Assembly (NCBI RefSeq): GCF_004366595.1
Contig: NZ_SORE01000030.1
Location: 24,910-88,909 of the forward strand
Direction: 5' to 3'
DNA from: Paraburkholderia rhizosphaerae
GTDB taxonomy: Bacteria > Pseudomonadota > Gammaproteobacteria > Burkholderiales > Burkholderiaceae
Length of the DNA stretch: 64,000 nucleotides
A program made the translations under genes and the position numbers. The notes below the pieces were generated by a model. The model searched no databases and had not been told where the DNA came from. It worked only from the letters and a program-made list of their open reading frames with translations. Shown here piece by piece: positions 1 to 9,213 of this stretch. Every line of letters starts with the position of its first letter. The stretch's first letter is position 1.

Positions 1-190
1 TCATGGTCACAATCAACCCGGTCGCGCCCTTCGCAACGGCAAGCGATGCGCCGATCAACCCGGCGAGCGGCTGCGCGTAGTACACGTTGGCAGCCATCAG
101 GCCACATGAAAAGGCCAGCAGCAGCACGAGCCACGGCGACACACGGTCGTTTAAGCCAGCCGGCCGGGCCGCCTCGATAGTCTCTTTCAT
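1..190 (-). CDS. MFS transporter, N-terminal fragment (runs off window)
   Basis: Reading the minus strand from the ATG at 190 gives 63 residues starting MKETIEAARPAG, then a hydrophobic first membrane helix and the stretch NVYYAQPLAGLIG, which is typical of the first loop and second helix of many major facilitator drug or metabolite exporters. The gene continues beyond base 1, so length and substrate cannot be judged. The family call rests on this N-terminal motif only. No regulator is visible upstream within the following 268 bases. Confidence 0.7.
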   Translation of the reverse strand, partial: MKETIEAARPAGLNDRVSPWLVLLLAFSCGLMAANVYYAQPLAGLIGASLAVAKGATGLIVTM

Positions 191-458
191 AGGCGGGAAT
201 CCATAATGGAAAGCCGCATTTCCAAAATAGACGAAGTGCGGCAAAGCATGCGAGCGATACTGGCGTATCGACAACAGAACACTTTTGCACTCGCGACTAT
301 TCCTGCCTTGACCGGAACAGAACGTTTCACGCGCTCAGCAGGACGCACTGCCGGCAACCGGTAGCGCACGCTGGCAGCCCCCATCGCGCGGCAGTAGACT
401 AGTCCGCGGGCGTCTGGACGGCCGAAACCGGCGAACTCACTACGGATGGAGGTTCAAG

Positions 459-722
459 ATGGATCACACGAAACTGACCGCACGCTTTCCGACGGTCGAT
501 GTGGAACTGACGCGGCGTGAGCTGCCTGAAAAGAACGGCGAAGTCGTGACGATTCATATCACCGCGACGCCTTCGTTCGACGCGGCGGCCCGATGGCTAT
601 TGCAGCCAAACGTGTTCGCTTTCGCGACGCCACTCGTGCTATGGGCCGAGATGATGCGGGTATGGCAGCCATGGTTGCCGGCCGCGTTTGCGCCAGTGCT
701 GTCGTTGCCGCGCCCCGAATAG
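459..722 (+). CDS. Small hypothetical protein
   Basis: An 87-residue protein begins at an ATG preceded by a good ribosome binding site (GGAGG, about 8 bases upstream). It has a mixed charged N-terminal half (ELTRREL, EVVTIHITATPSF) and a hydrophobic, Trp/Pro-rich C-terminal half (VLWAEMMRVWQPWLPAAFAPVL) that could lie in or on a membrane. I do not recognise a family. Its coding reality is supported by the Shine-Dalgarno and by codon use like that of its neighbours; other frames across this stretch lack credible starts. Confidence 0.55.
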   Translation: MDHTKLTARFPTVDVELTRRELPEKNGEVVTIHITATPSFDAAARWLLQPNVFAFATPLVLWAEMMRVWQPWLPAAFAPVLSLPRPE

Positions 723-873
723 CCGCGCGTACGTCGCGGCATGCAGTGAGCCACTACTCTGCCGCGCAACGTTTATGTCCGCGTGCAGATTCAGCAATCG
801 GCCGGAAGCACCGAACACAACATTTGCGTCGCGCGTAGCAGCGCTGCGCGTGACGCGTCGCGAACCCGACCGG

Positions 874-1251
874 TCAGTCCGGGTGAATCTGAACCGCGTC
901 GACGCGGTCTGCATAGAAAGCCAGATGACCCTTGATCATACTCACTGCGTCATAAGGATCTTCATAAGTCCAGACCGCATTGACCGACTGTTCGCCGCCA
1001 GCCGGAATGCTGTAGTAACTGCAGTCGCCTTTGTACGGGCAATACGTCGCGTGCGCGGTCCGCTCGAGTTGCGTCATATCCGCATCCGCGCGCGGAATAT
1101 AAAGCACTTCCGGATACGATGCTTCGCGCAGCACGAGTGCGTTTTTCGTATCGGCGATCACTTTACCGGCCACCACGACCACAATGTGCGACGGGCTTTT
1201 CGTTACCGTGATCGGATGATCGGGCCCGGGAATCTTCACTGTTTTCTGCAT
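874..1251 (-). CDS. DUF427 domain-containing protein
   Basis: The 125-residue protein matches the small beta-rich DUF427 family (named NTP_transf_9 in Pfam). The family signature is visible: the central YIPRADADM segment, the Cys-Pro-Tyr-Lys-Gly-Asp-Cys-Ser-Tyr-Tyr stretch, and the C-terminal AVWTYEDPYDAVSMIKGHLAFY. Its length is the usual single-domain size. The biochemical role of the family is not established. It is a single gene, convergent with the small hypothetical gene to its left, and starts at 1251 ahead of a roughly 380-base intergenic stretch. Confidence 0.85.
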   Translation of the reverse strand: MQKTVKIPGPDHPITVTKSPSHIVVVVAGKVIADTKNALVLREASYPEVLYIPRADADMTQLERTAHATYCPYKGDCSYYSIPAGGEQSVNAVWTYEDPYDAVSMIKGHLAFYADRVDAVQIHPD

Positions 1252-1633
1252 GTCGACCTCATTGAAGAAACAAAGCGCAACGTCATCGCCCGAGGGCGGT
1301 CAGCGGCCATCCTATACCGATCCAAAGACCTGCATTTGTGTGAGGTTTTGTGGCCCCGCGCAATAGACCGGCTCATCCGTCGGCGTCCTTTTTGAAGAGA
1401 AACGTGTGTCGGCGGCCAAAATGAAACTACCCTATACGCAGCAAATAATATAAATAATTCCAAAGAGCGCGGTGGTCACGCGGAACAGGCAATCAGCAGT
1501 GCAAATTCCAAACGGTGCGAGCAGCGCCGACGGCAAGCTTCGTGGACGCAAAATGCGAAGCCGCCTTAACATGCGTCATCCGCTGCGCGCGGACGATTGA
1601 AGGCCATCAAGATCAAAGCGGGGAGTTTCACGC
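1252..1633. other. Intergenic stretch with divergent promoters
   Basis: This holds the promoters of the DUF427 gene (left) and the ferritin-like gene (right). An AT-rich island (AATAATATAAATAATT, about 1444-1459) is unlike the surrounding DNA and is a plausible -10 region. A GGGGAG ribosome binding site lies just before the gene at 1634. I see no gene in it. Confidence 0.4.
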
Positions 1634-2641
1634 ATGAACAACCAGGTTCTCGATCATCACATTCTCGACAATTTCGACGCCGCACAACTGGTGCCGGGTT
1701 TCAGGCCGCCGCAGCAAGGCGGCGTGCATGACGCAGCGATGCTCGACGCTGCGACGCGCAAATCCGTGCAGTGGCGAAGCAAGGTCAGTGGGCCGCTGTC
1801 GCCCGGCTCCGACACGCACAAACACGAGATGTGCGTCATGTTCCGCGAGACGTTCAATCCGTATCGTCCCGCGGTGCTCGACTGGCCAACGCTCGAGCCA
1901 ACCGCGCTGGAACGCCTGACATCGCTGCCGATCTGGGACATCGCAGTGCAAACCGAAGGCAAGGCGCGCCTGCGCATGGCCGCGTATGCAAGCACGATCG
2001 ACGACACCGACATACGCGACGCACTCGCGCTCAACGCATGGGAAGAAAACCGCCACAAGGAAGTGCTGTCGCGCATGGTGCGCGCATACGGTATCGAACT
2101 CGCAAACGAAGCGCCTTATGCGTATCCGGACGACCCGGAATGGGCATATCTCGTCACCGGCTATAGCGAATGCATCGACAGTTTCTTTGCGTTCGGGCTA
2201 TTTGAAGTGGCGCGGCGCTCCGGCTTTTTTCCGGCCACGCTGGTCGACACTTTCGAACCGGTGATGCAGGAGGAATGCCGTCATATCCTGCTGTTTGCGA
2301 ACTGGGTCGCGTGGCATCGCGCGAATCTGAACTGGCTGCAGCGTATCCGCTTTGAACTGAAGGTCGCGGCCGTTTGGGTGTTTCTCGCGTGGGAGCGCAT
2401 CGGCATTGCGCGCTCGCTGGACGGGGACGGCAACGAACAGGAAGTCGATCACAACTTCACGGTAACGGGCGCACAATCGATGTCATCGCAAGACATCAGC
2501 GTGCGCGAGCTCGCGTTACTATGCCTCGAAGAGAACGACCGCCGCTTCGCAGGCTACGACGAGCGGCTATTGCGGCCGCGCACGATGCCCAGGCTCACGC
2601 GCTTCGCGTTGCGGTTCATGCGCAAACGCAACCCTGCATGA
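1634..2641 (+). CDS. Ferritin-like (diiron) domain protein
   Basis: A 335-residue soluble protein of the ferritin-like four-helix-bundle class. Two Glu-x-x-His-type metal motifs are visible: EENRHKE near residue 137 and EECRHIL near residue 214, spaced as expected for a diiron carboxylate centre. The reaction is unknown; relatives are annotated only as ferritin-like proteins. The next gene on the same strand, 110 bases on, encodes an HpnL-like membrane protein, so the pair may act in membrane lipid modification (inference). The start has a strong GGGGAG site 9 bases upstream. Confidence 0.7.
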   Translation: MNNQVLDHHILDNFDAAQLVPGFRPPQQGGVHDAAMLDAATRKSVQWRSKVSGPLSPGSDTHKHEMCVMFRETFNPYRPAVLDWPTLEPTALERLTSLPIWDIAVQTEGKARLRMAAYASTIDDTDIRDALALNAWEENRHKEVLSRMVRAYGIELANEAPYAYPDDPEWAYLVTGYSECIDSFFAFGLFEVARRSGFFPATLVDTFEPVMQEECRHILLFANWVAWHRANLNWLQRIRFELKVAAVWVFLAWERIGIARSLDGDGNEQEVDHNFTVTGAQSMSSQDISVRELALLCLEENDRRFAGYDERLLRPRTMPRLTRFALRFMRKRNPA

Positions 2642-2751
2642 GTCGTTGACACGTAGCTGATTCCGCTCGAGGAGCCGCACGGTCGCTTCGCCTGCAAGCG
2701 ACCCGCAGCGCTCGAACCGATGCACGCACGTCTGGCCATACGAGGCGAACG

Positions 2752-3909
2752 ATGCGATTACCGCGCATGGCACGATCCGGATCTCGCGGCGACGCGCTGC
2801 AGCGACCGCGCAATCTCTTCCGGCGCCGCATTCCGGTGGCGATGGTCGGCGGCCGCGCGATGCGCTATGTCGGCCGCTTCGCCGCCGCGGCGGGACTGCT
2901 CGTCTCGCTTTGGCTCGTAATGCAGGACGACCCCGACACGGTGCTGAATCTGTTGCGCGCATCGGCCGTCGGCCTGGTGGTGGCCGCCCTCGCGCACGTC
3001 CTGCACATGTTTGCGAACGCCCGCGCATGGCAGACGCTGATGCTTGCACCACGGGCACCGCGCTACCTGACGATGCTCGGTCTGCTCTGGATTCGCGAGT
3101 CGATCAACGGCCTGCTGCCCGTGGTGCGGATCGGCGGCGACGTGGTGTCGTTCAGGCTGCTTGTGAAAAGCGGCTTGTTGTCGTCGATGGCTGCGGCCAG
3201 CCTGATCGTCGATATGCAACTCACCGTCATCAGCCAGTTGCTATTCGCCGCAATCAGCGTCGGCTATCTGTTCGCGTATGTGCAATCGGCCACGCTGCAC
3301 ATCGTCAGCCATCTCGCGTGGGGCATCGTGGTGATCGCACCTGCATTTGCGATCTTCGCACTGATCCAGCACGCGAACCCGTTCGAACGGTTGACGCGCG
3401 TGCTCGATCGCATCGCGAGCGGCAAGCTCGCCGAACTGGTTGGCAAGTCCGCGAGCATCGACGAAACGATCAAGCGGATCTGGCGTCATCGCGCGGTCAT
3501 ATTGCGCTATCTGCTGATCTGGCAACCGCTGCAGGTATGCGGCACCACACTGCAGATCTGGCTTGCGCTTTACTTTCTGGGTTCGCCTGTCAGCTTTCTG
3601 CAGGCGTTCGTGATCGATTCACTGGTTCAGGCCGTCAACAACGCCGCGTTTTTCGTGCCGGCCGCGCTCGGCGTGCAGGAAGGCGGCTTTCTGCTAATCG
3701 GCGGGATGCTCGGACTCGAGCCGGCAACCTGTCTCGCACTCGCGGGCGCACGGCGCGTGCGCGACCTCGTGATCTTCGTGCCGGGCATGCTTGCATGGCA
3801 AATCGCGGAATCGCGCATCTCTGGCACGGGCCGTGCGAGCGGCACAACCGGACCTGATGCGACCACCGGCATCGCTTCAGGCGCGGATGCTGACGGCCTC
3901 GAGCGATGA
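2752..3909 (+). CDS. Lysylphosphatidylglycerol synthase TM-region / HpnL-like membrane protein
   Basis: This 385-residue polytopic membrane protein belongs to the UPF0104/AglD superfamily, which includes the N-terminal flippase part of MprF and the hopanoid-associated HpnL. Supporting motifs are VVRIGGDVVS (about residue 124) and NNAAFFVPAALGVQEGG (about residues 300-316), close to the HpnL consensus. No aminoacyl-transferase domain follows, so it would be a transporter or flippase rather than a full MprF. A GAGG site before the ATG at 2752 supports that start, although the first 36 residues are basic and later ATGs at 2842 and 2860 are possible. The tail after about residue 355 is low-complexity Gly/Thr/Ala. 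Confidence 0.75.
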   Translation: MRLPRMARSGSRGDALQRPRNLFRRRIPVAMVGGRAMRYVGRFAAAAGLLVSLWLVMQDDPDTVLNLLRASAVGLVVAALAHVLHMFANARAWQTLMLAPRAPRYLTMLGLLWIRESINGLLPVVRIGGDVVSFRLLVKSGLLSSMAAASLIVDMQLTVISQLLFAAISVGYLFAYVQSATLHIVSHLAWGIVVIAPAFAIFALIQHANPFERLTRVLDRIASGKLAELVGKSASIDETIKRIWRHRAVILRYLLIWQPLQVCGTTLQIWLALYFLGSPVSFLQAFVIDSLVQAVNNAAFFVPAALGVQEGGFLLIGGMLGLEPATCLALAGARRVRDLVIFVPGMLAWQIAESRISGTGRASGTTGPDATTGIASGADADGLER

Positions 3910-4205
3910 CGGCATCAAGCGATAACACGCGTCCTTTCCACATAAAGCGTTCGCATAAAAAGTCTACACGTTCTTCAACGTTCGCTTAACTATCGCCTAT
4001 ACTCGTTCAGCCGTTTTCGTTGTGAAGGACCGATCCTCGTAATACATCACCCGCTGCCGCTGGCATTAGCCACGCGGCCGGGGTACGTGCGCGCGTGCGA
4101 AACCCGAAACCCGCTCGCGTGCAACAAACATGGAGACAGCGGCTGCTAACACACGTGTGCCCCGGCACCCGTCTCGCTTACTACCGTTCAAAGGAGATCA
4201 GTTCA

Positions 4206-6032
4206 ATGCGCGTCAAGGTTGCGTCATTCGTTCGTTCCGTCGCCCGGCCCGCGGTTGCGGCAGCCGGCGCCGCTGTCCTTGCATGGGCGCTCGCGCCCGA
4301 CGCACACATCGTGGCGCCGGCCTATGCGGCTGAAAGCACGGCCCACGGCGCACAAACCTGCGATAACGCGGCGACCGGCATCACGCTGCCACCGGGTTTC
4401 TGCGCGACGGTGTTTGCCGACAACATCGGCCACGCGCGGCAAATGGCAGTCGGCCCGGACGGCACGTTGTACGTGAATACGTGGAGCGGCAACTACTACA
4501 AGGTGAACACGCCGCCACCGGGCGGCTTTCTGGTCGCACTGAAAGACACTCAAGGCGACGGCCGCGCGGAAGTCGTGCAGCGCTTCGGCGAAGGCGTGGC
4601 CGATGGCGGTCATGGCGGCACCGGCATCGGGTTCTACAACAATGCGATCTACGCGGAAAGCAACGACCGCATCATGCGCTATGCGCTGAAGCCCGGCGAC
4701 GTCGCGCCGTCCGGCAAAGGCGAAGTGATCGTATCGGGCTTGCCGACGACCGGCGACCATCCGATGCACCCGTTCGCGATCACGCCAAAAGGCGAAATAC
4801 TCGTCGACCTCGGCTCGGCGACCAACGCATGCGAACAGCAGAACCGCACGCCACATTCGAAAGGCAATCAACCTTGCACGGAGAAAGAAACGCGCGGCGG
4901 CATCTGGCGCTACGACGCGAACAAAACCGGTCAGAAGTTTTCGCCGGCCGAACGCTACGTGAGTGGCATCCGCAACGGCGAGGGCATCGCGCTCGATGGC
5001 GCCGGCCGCATCTATTCGACGCAGCACGGCCGCGATCAGCTTCACGAAGACTGGCCGGAACTGTATGACGCGAAGCGTGGCCAGGAGTTGCCCGCGGAAG
5101 AAGTGGTCGAGTTGAAACAGGGCACCGACTACGGCTGGCCCGAATGCTACTTCGATCAGACGCAAAAGAAACTGGTGCTCGCGCCCGAGTATGGCGGCGA
5201 TGGCAAAAAAGTCGGCCTGTGTAGCGGCCGTAGCGCGCCTGTCGCGTGGTACCCTGGGCATTGGGCGCCGAACGACATGGTGTTCTATGAAGCACAGAGC
5301 GGCGCAGGCCGGTTTCCGCGCGCATACGATGGCGGAGCGCTCATCGCCTTTCATGGTTCGTGGAACCGCGCGCCCGGTCCGCAAGGCGGATATAACGTCG
5401 TGTTCCAGCCGTTTCACAATGGCAAGGCCACTACGCCGGGTAAATTCGTGATCTTCGCGGACGGTTTTGCCGGCGCCGTGAAGGAACCTGGGCAAGCGGC
5501 GTTCCGTCCTTCAGGTCTGGTGGTCGCACACGACGGCGCGCTCTTTATTTCCGACGATATCCATGGCCGCATCTGGCGTGTCACCTACCACGGCGGCAAT
5601 CGGGATGCGCTGGTCGCCGCGGCCACGAAGCCGCCGGCTTCGCAGTCGTCGTCGAATTCCGAACTGCCGCCTGAAGGCATCCATCCGGACGCCGGCAAAG
5701 CGGCCGCGGGCCTGCCCGTGCCGCCGGGTTCGTCGCCGCAGCAGGTCGCACTCGGCGCGCGTGTGTTCGAAGGCCAGGTCGGCGGCGCGACATGCGCGGG
5801 CTGCCATGGCACGGATGGCGCGGGCTCGGGCATCGGTGCGGACCTGACAGCGGGCAAATGGCTGTGGAGCGATGGCAGCCTGGCCGGCATCCAGCAGACC
5901 ATCACCAACGGCGTGCCGCACCCGAAGGAACACAACGGCGCAATGCCGCCGATGGGTGGCGTGCAACTGTCACAGGAAGATCTGAAGGCGGTCGCTGCGT
6001 ATGTGTGGGCGTTGGGGCATCAGTCGCATTAA
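4206..6032 (+). CDS. Periplasmic PQQ-type sugar (sorbosone) dehydrogenase fused to cytochrome c
   Basis: A 608-residue secreted protein. The ATG at 4206 has an AAGGAGAT site 10 bases upstream and opens a signal peptide ending near APAYAAES; the in-frame ATG at 4095 would put extra sequence before that signal. The bulk is a six-bladed beta-propeller of the glucose/sorbosone dehydrogenase family (GEGIALDGAGRIYSTQHGRDQLHEDW, DYGWPECYF, FHGSWNRAPGPQGGYNVVF). A cytochrome c domain follows with the haem motif Cys530-Ala-Gly-Cys533-His534 and a probable axial Met in GAMPPMGG. It probably oxidises an aldose or sorbosone and passes electrons to the respiratory chain. It is monocistronic. Confidence 0.85.
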   Translation: MRVKVASFVRSVARPAVAAAGAAVLAWALAPDAHIVAPAYAAESTAHGAQTCDNAATGITLPPGFCATVFADNIGHARQMAVGPDGTLYVNTWSGNYYKVNTPPPGGFLVALKDTQGDGRAEVVQRFGEGVADGGHGGTGIGFYNNAIYAESNDRIMRYALKPGDVAPSGKGEVIVSGLPTTGDHPMHPFAITPKGEILVDLGSATNACEQQNRTPHSKGNQPCTEKETRGGIWRYDANKTGQKFSPAERYVSGIRNGEGIALDGAGRIYSTQHGRDQLHEDWPELYDAKRGQELPAEEVVELKQGTDYGWPECYFDQTQKKLVLAPEYGGDGKKVGLCSGRSAPVAWYPGHWAPNDMVFYEAQSGAGRFPRAYDGGALIAFHGSWNRAPGPQGGYNVVFQPFHNGKATTPGKFVIFADGFAGAVKEPGQAAFRPSGLVVAHDGALFISDDIHGRIWRVTYHGGNRDALVAAATKPPASQSSSNSELPPEGIHPDAGKAAAGLPVPPGSSPQQVALGARVFEGQVGGATCAGCHGTDGAGSGIGADLTAGKWLWSDGSLAGIQQTITNGVPHPKEHNGAMPPMGGVQLSQEDLKAVAAYVWALGHQSH

Positions 6033-6069
6033 TGCGCCTGAATACTCCGGCGACAAGCATCGCAGGTCT

Positions 6070-6107
6070 CGATGAACGGCGCGCGGAACACGGCGCGCGG
6101 TTCATCG
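6070..6107. terminator. Strong hairpin between convergent genes
   Basis: Arms CGATGAAC-G-GCGCGC and GCGCGC-G-GTTCATCG (one internal mismatch, 8-base loop) form a 15-bp stem. It lies between the dehydrogenase stop at 6032 and overlaps the stop of the converging IclR gene. There is no T tract on either side, so it may act as a bidirectional hairpin barrier or need Rho. Confidence 0.45.
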
Positions 6108-6986
6108 CCCGTAAGATTGCGACAACGCCTTCGCCGAACGAATCAGATCGTCGAGCATCGCGGCGCGCTTCGCGACATCGGTATCGCGCCCGGTCATGAA
6201 GCACAGCGCGGCGACTGCGGAACCCGAGCGATCGCGAATCGGCGCGGCCATGCAGCAACGAAACGTCTGCGATAAGCCTTCGGTGCAGCAGTACCCCTGT
6301 TGCGCCGCTCGCTCGACATCGCGGAAAAAATCGGCGAATTCAACGCGTAGGCCATTGTCGAGCACGAAATCTTCCGCCGGAATCAATGCGCGGATTTCAT
6401 CCGCGCTGAGATGCGCGAGCAACAGCCGGCCCGTCGCGGTCCATGGAATCGGCACCTTCACGCCGATATCGGAACTGATATTGAACGGCCGCGGACTGTT
6501 CTCCGACAACACCACCGTGTACTTGTTGCCTTCGAGCATGCAAAGTTGCGTGGTCTCGTCGTGAACCTTCACGAGCGCGAGAATCGTCTGATGGGCGCGG
6601 CTGATCAGATCGTTATGTACCGCATAGTCGGCGCCGTAGTAATGCATCTCGCGGCCGAAAAACACACTGCCGTCCGGCCGCGTTTCAAGCCAGCCTGCTT
6701 CGGTCAGAATCGTCACCAGCTCGTACACGCTCGAGCGCGGCGCGCCGGTCGACTCGATCAGCTCGCGCATCGTCAGCGGATGTCGCGCGAGGTGCAGTTG
6801 TCTGAGCAACGTGACGACCCGATCGATGCCTCGCGCGCGCGATGACGACGATTGCACAGCCGAAGAATCCGCAGCTGAAACCGACGCCGAAGCCGGAACG
6901 GATCCGGACGCCGACGCCGCCGTGCGTGCTCCGCCGCGCGTGCCGGCCGCGCTACGTGCTGGCTTCGGGGTCGGGTTCGCAGTCAA
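6102..6986 (-). CDS. IclR-family transcriptional regulator
   Basis: A 294-residue regulator with a winged helix-turn-helix (GIDRVVTLLRQLHLARHPLTMRELIE onward, about residues 53-105) followed by the IclR effector domain. The latter shows AHQTILALVKVHDETTQLCMLEG, PWTATGRLLLAHLS and the family-typical MAAPIRDRSGSAVAALCF. The first 50 residues are an unusual Ala/Ser/Pro-rich tail. Its ATG overlaps the stop of the ABC ATPase gene by 4 bases, so it is translated as the last gene of the transport operon. This arrangement fits autoregulation of amino acid uptake (inference). Confidence 0.9.
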   Translation of the reverse strand: MTANPTPKPARSAAGTRGGARTAASASGSVPASASVSAADSSAVQSSSSRARGIDRVVTLLRQLHLARHPLTMRELIESTGAPRSSVYELVTILTEAGWLETRPDGSVFFGREMHYYGADYAVHNDLISRAHQTILALVKVHDETTQLCMLEGNKYTVVLSENSPRPFNISSDIGVKVPIPWTATGRLLLAHLSADEIRALIPAEDFVLDNGLRVEFADFFRDVERAAQQGYCCTEGLSQTFRCCMAAPIRDRSGSAVAALCFMTGRDTDVAKRAAMLDDLIRSAKALSQSYGR

Positions 6987-7735
6987 TGGTCGAGCACCCG
7001 ATGCAGGAACTGGCGCGTGCGCTCGTTGCCCGGATTCACGAACATCTGCTCGGGCGCGCCCTGCTCCGCAATCACGCCTTTGTCCATAAACACCACGCGG
7101 TCCGCAGTCTTGCGCGCAAAGCCCATCTCGTGTGTGACGACGACCATCGTCATGCCGTCGCGCGCGAGTCCGCGCATCACCTCGGTCACTTCGCCGACCA
7201 GTTCCGGGTCGAGCGCCGAGGTTGCTTCGTCGAAGAACATGATGCCGGGCTCGACAGCCAGTGCGCGTGCAATCGCGACGCGCTGCTGCTGCCCACCGGA
7301 CAACTGGCCCGGATAGTGTTCCGCGCGATCGGCAAGGCCGACGCGGTCGAGCGTTTCCATCGCTCGTTTGCGTGCATCGGCGGCGCTCATCTTGCGCGCC
7401 TTGATCAGCGCAAGCGTCACGTTGCCGAGCGCGCTCTTGTGCGGAAACAGATTGAACTGCTGGAACACCATGCCGACGTGGCCGCGAATCTCCTTCGAGC
7501 GCCGCGCATCATGCAGCGGCACGTTGTTGACCCACACTTCGCCGGCATCCGCGGTTTCTAGCCCCGCCATGATGCGCAATACGGTGCTCTTGCCGGACCC
7601 GGAGGCGCCGATCAACACCAGCACTTCACCGGGCTGCACATCGAGGTTGATATCGCGCAGCACCTGGGTCTCACCAAACGACTTGCTGACGCCGGTCAGA
7701 TTGATCACCGCTTTTCCCGCCGCGACACCGTTCAT
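6983..7735 (-). CDS. Polar amino acid ABC transporter, ATP-binding protein
   Basis: A 250-residue ATPase of the GlnQ/HisP type, cytoplasmic and membrane-associated. It carries the Walker A GASGSGKST, Q-loop FQQFNLFPH, ABC signature LSGGQQQR, Walker B IMFFDEATSALD and switch His in VVVTHEMGFA. It energises import of a polar amino acid or a relative. Start and stop each overlap a neighbour by 4 bases (the permease upstream and IclR downstream), which indicates translational coupling. Confidence 0.92.
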   Translation of the reverse strand: MNGVAAGKAVINLTGVSKSFGETQVLRDINLDVQPGEVLVLIGASGSGKSTVLRIMAGLETADAGEVWVNNVPLHDARRSKEIRGHVGMVFQQFNLFPHKSALGNVTLALIKARKMSAADARKRAMETLDRVGLADRAEHYPGQLSGGQQQRVAIARALAVEPGIMFFDEATSALDPELVGEVTEVMRGLARDGMTMVVVTHEMGFARKTADRVVFMDKGVIAEQGAPEQMFVNPGNERTRQFLHRVLDH

Positions 7736-8382
7736 TGCAGCACACTCCTTCTTCGATCATGACGGCGCACCCACTGCGATAGTGGAAAGCACACGATGAA
7801 ATACAGCACCGCGACGAGGCCGTAGATCTCGACCGGCTTGCCGATCCGGTCGACGATGGCCTGGCCGCCGTGCATCAGTTCCGACATGCCGATCATGCTG
7901 ACAATCGACGTATCTTTGATCAGCGACAGATACTGGCCAATCAGCGGCGGCAACACGATCTTGCCGGTCTGCGGCAGGATCACCGAAAAAAACGTCTGCA
8001 ACTTGCTCAAGCCCAGAATTTGCGAGACTTCCCACTGTCCTTTCGGCACTGCCTCGATGCCGGAGCGAAACACCTCGGCGATATACGCGCCCTGATAGAC
8101 GCTCAGGCCGACCACGCCGGCGGCGAATACATCGATTGCATAACCGAAGTACGACACGCCGAAGTAAATGAACAACAACGTGATCAGCACCGGCGAGCCG
8201 CGAAACAGCTCGGTATAGAGCTTCGCGAGGTACCGCGTGCCGGGCGGGCCGAACGAACGCAGCAGCGCAGCAAGAAGGCCGATCAGCGTGCCGCCCGCGA
8301 TTGCCGCGACGGATAACAGTAAGGTCGCCAGCAATCCTTGCAGCAGGATCGACAGACTGGAAAATAGCAGCGCACTCGACAT
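7732..8382 (-). CDS. Amino acid ABC transporter permease (second)
   Basis: A 216-residue inner-membrane permease of the HisM/GlnP class with about five helices. The EAA loop, which docks on the ATPase, is visible as EAVPKGQWEVSQILGLSKLQTFFSVILPQ. The N-terminal helix motif LLRSFGPPGTRYLAKLYTELFRGSPVLITL is typical. It pairs with the upstream permease to form the heterodimeric channel; its stop overlaps the ATPase start. Confidence 0.9.
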   Translation of the reverse strand: MSSALLFSSLSILLQGLLATLLLSVAAIAGGTLIGLLAALLRSFGPPGTRYLAKLYTELFRGSPVLITLLFIYFGVSYFGYAIDVFAAGVVGLSVYQGAYIAEVFRSGIEAVPKGQWEVSQILGLSKLQTFFSVILPQTGKIVLPPLIGQYLSLIKDTSIVSMIGMSELMHGGQAIVDRIGKPVEIYGLVAVLYFIVCFPLSQWVRRHDRRRSVLQ

Positions 8383-8426
8383 CGTCAGCCTCTTACCGGT
8401 GTGCTCATGTCAGGAGTTCAAGGTGC

Positions 8427-9143
8427 TCAGGTGCGGTCCGCCTGGCGCGCGAAAAAGAACGGCCGGCGCGCGCGTTTCTTCATCTCGAGCGGCGGATGAA
8501 ACAGCCGCGCGCCGATCTGCGCGGCAATCCACGAGAGGCCGTTGCTGATCAGCAGATAGATGATCAGCGTAATCGAAAACGTCTGCACATAGAGCAGCGT
8601 GCGAGAGTTGATCACGGTCGCGGTGCCGCTCAATTCCGGCAGCGCGATCGCGGATAGCAGCGACGTGCCGAGCAGCAGCTGGATCAGGTTATTGACGATC
8701 GCCGGATAAACCGCGCGCGCGGCCTGCGGCAGCACGACTTCGATAAAGATCTGCGCACGCCCGAGGCCGAGAAGGGTTGCGGCTTCCAGTTGGCCGCGCG
8801 GCACCGATTGAATGCCGGCACGAAACACTTCCGCAAGGTACGCGCCGACGTTGACGCCGAGCGCGATCACGCCGGCCGTCAATGCATCGAGCGTGATGCC
8901 GAGTGTCGGCAAACCGAAAAACACAATGAAGATTTGCAGCAGCACCGGCGTGTTGCGGATCGCCTCGATATAGATGCTCGCCAGCCAGCGCAATGGCGCG
9001 GCACGCGATGAACCGGCGAGCGCGGCGAGCAGGCCGAGCGCCATGGCCAGCACGAATGCGAGCAAAGTGACGCGCAACGTCAGCCACGCCGCGTGGAGAA
9101 AATCGCTGGAATAACCGGCGAGGGTGATCCATTGATAGCTCAT
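8427..9143 (-). CDS. Amino acid ABC transporter permease (first)
   Basis: A 238-residue inner-membrane permease of the same class. The conserved IEAIRNTPVLLQIF entry motif and the EAA loop QSVPRGQLEAATLLGLGRAQIFIEVVLPQAARAVYP are clear. The C-terminus carries a basic tail (LEMKKRARRPFFFARQADRT). It lies 44 bases before the second permease and 70 bases after the binding protein gene, all on one strand. Confidence 0.9.
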   Translation of the reverse strand: MSYQWITLAGYSSDFLHAAWLTLRVTLLAFVLAMALGLLAALAGSSRAAPLRWLASIYIEAIRNTPVLLQIFIVFFGLPTLGITLDALTAGVIALGVNVGAYLAEVFRAGIQSVPRGQLEAATLLGLGRAQIFIEVVLPQAARAVYPAIVNNLIQLLLGTSLLSAIALPELSGTATVINSRTLLYVQTFSITLIIYLLISNGLSWIAAQIGARLFHPPLEMKKRARRPFFFARQADRT

Positions 9144-9213
9144 GGATGCTCCGTGCGAGAGACCGGCGCTTGCGTAAGCGCCAGCGCGGCGCCGGGCCGC
9201 GCGGCACCGCGCT

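Noticed and set aside
688..1395. 235-codon plus-strand frame over the DUF427 gene
   Set aside because: The DUF427 protein on the minus strand has a conserved signature; the plus frame is a shadow.
4224..5495. Long open frame antisense to the sugar dehydrogenase
   Set aside because: It lies opposite a clear dehydrogenase gene, is rich in Arg/Ala/His as expected for antisense of high-GC codons, and has no ribosome site.
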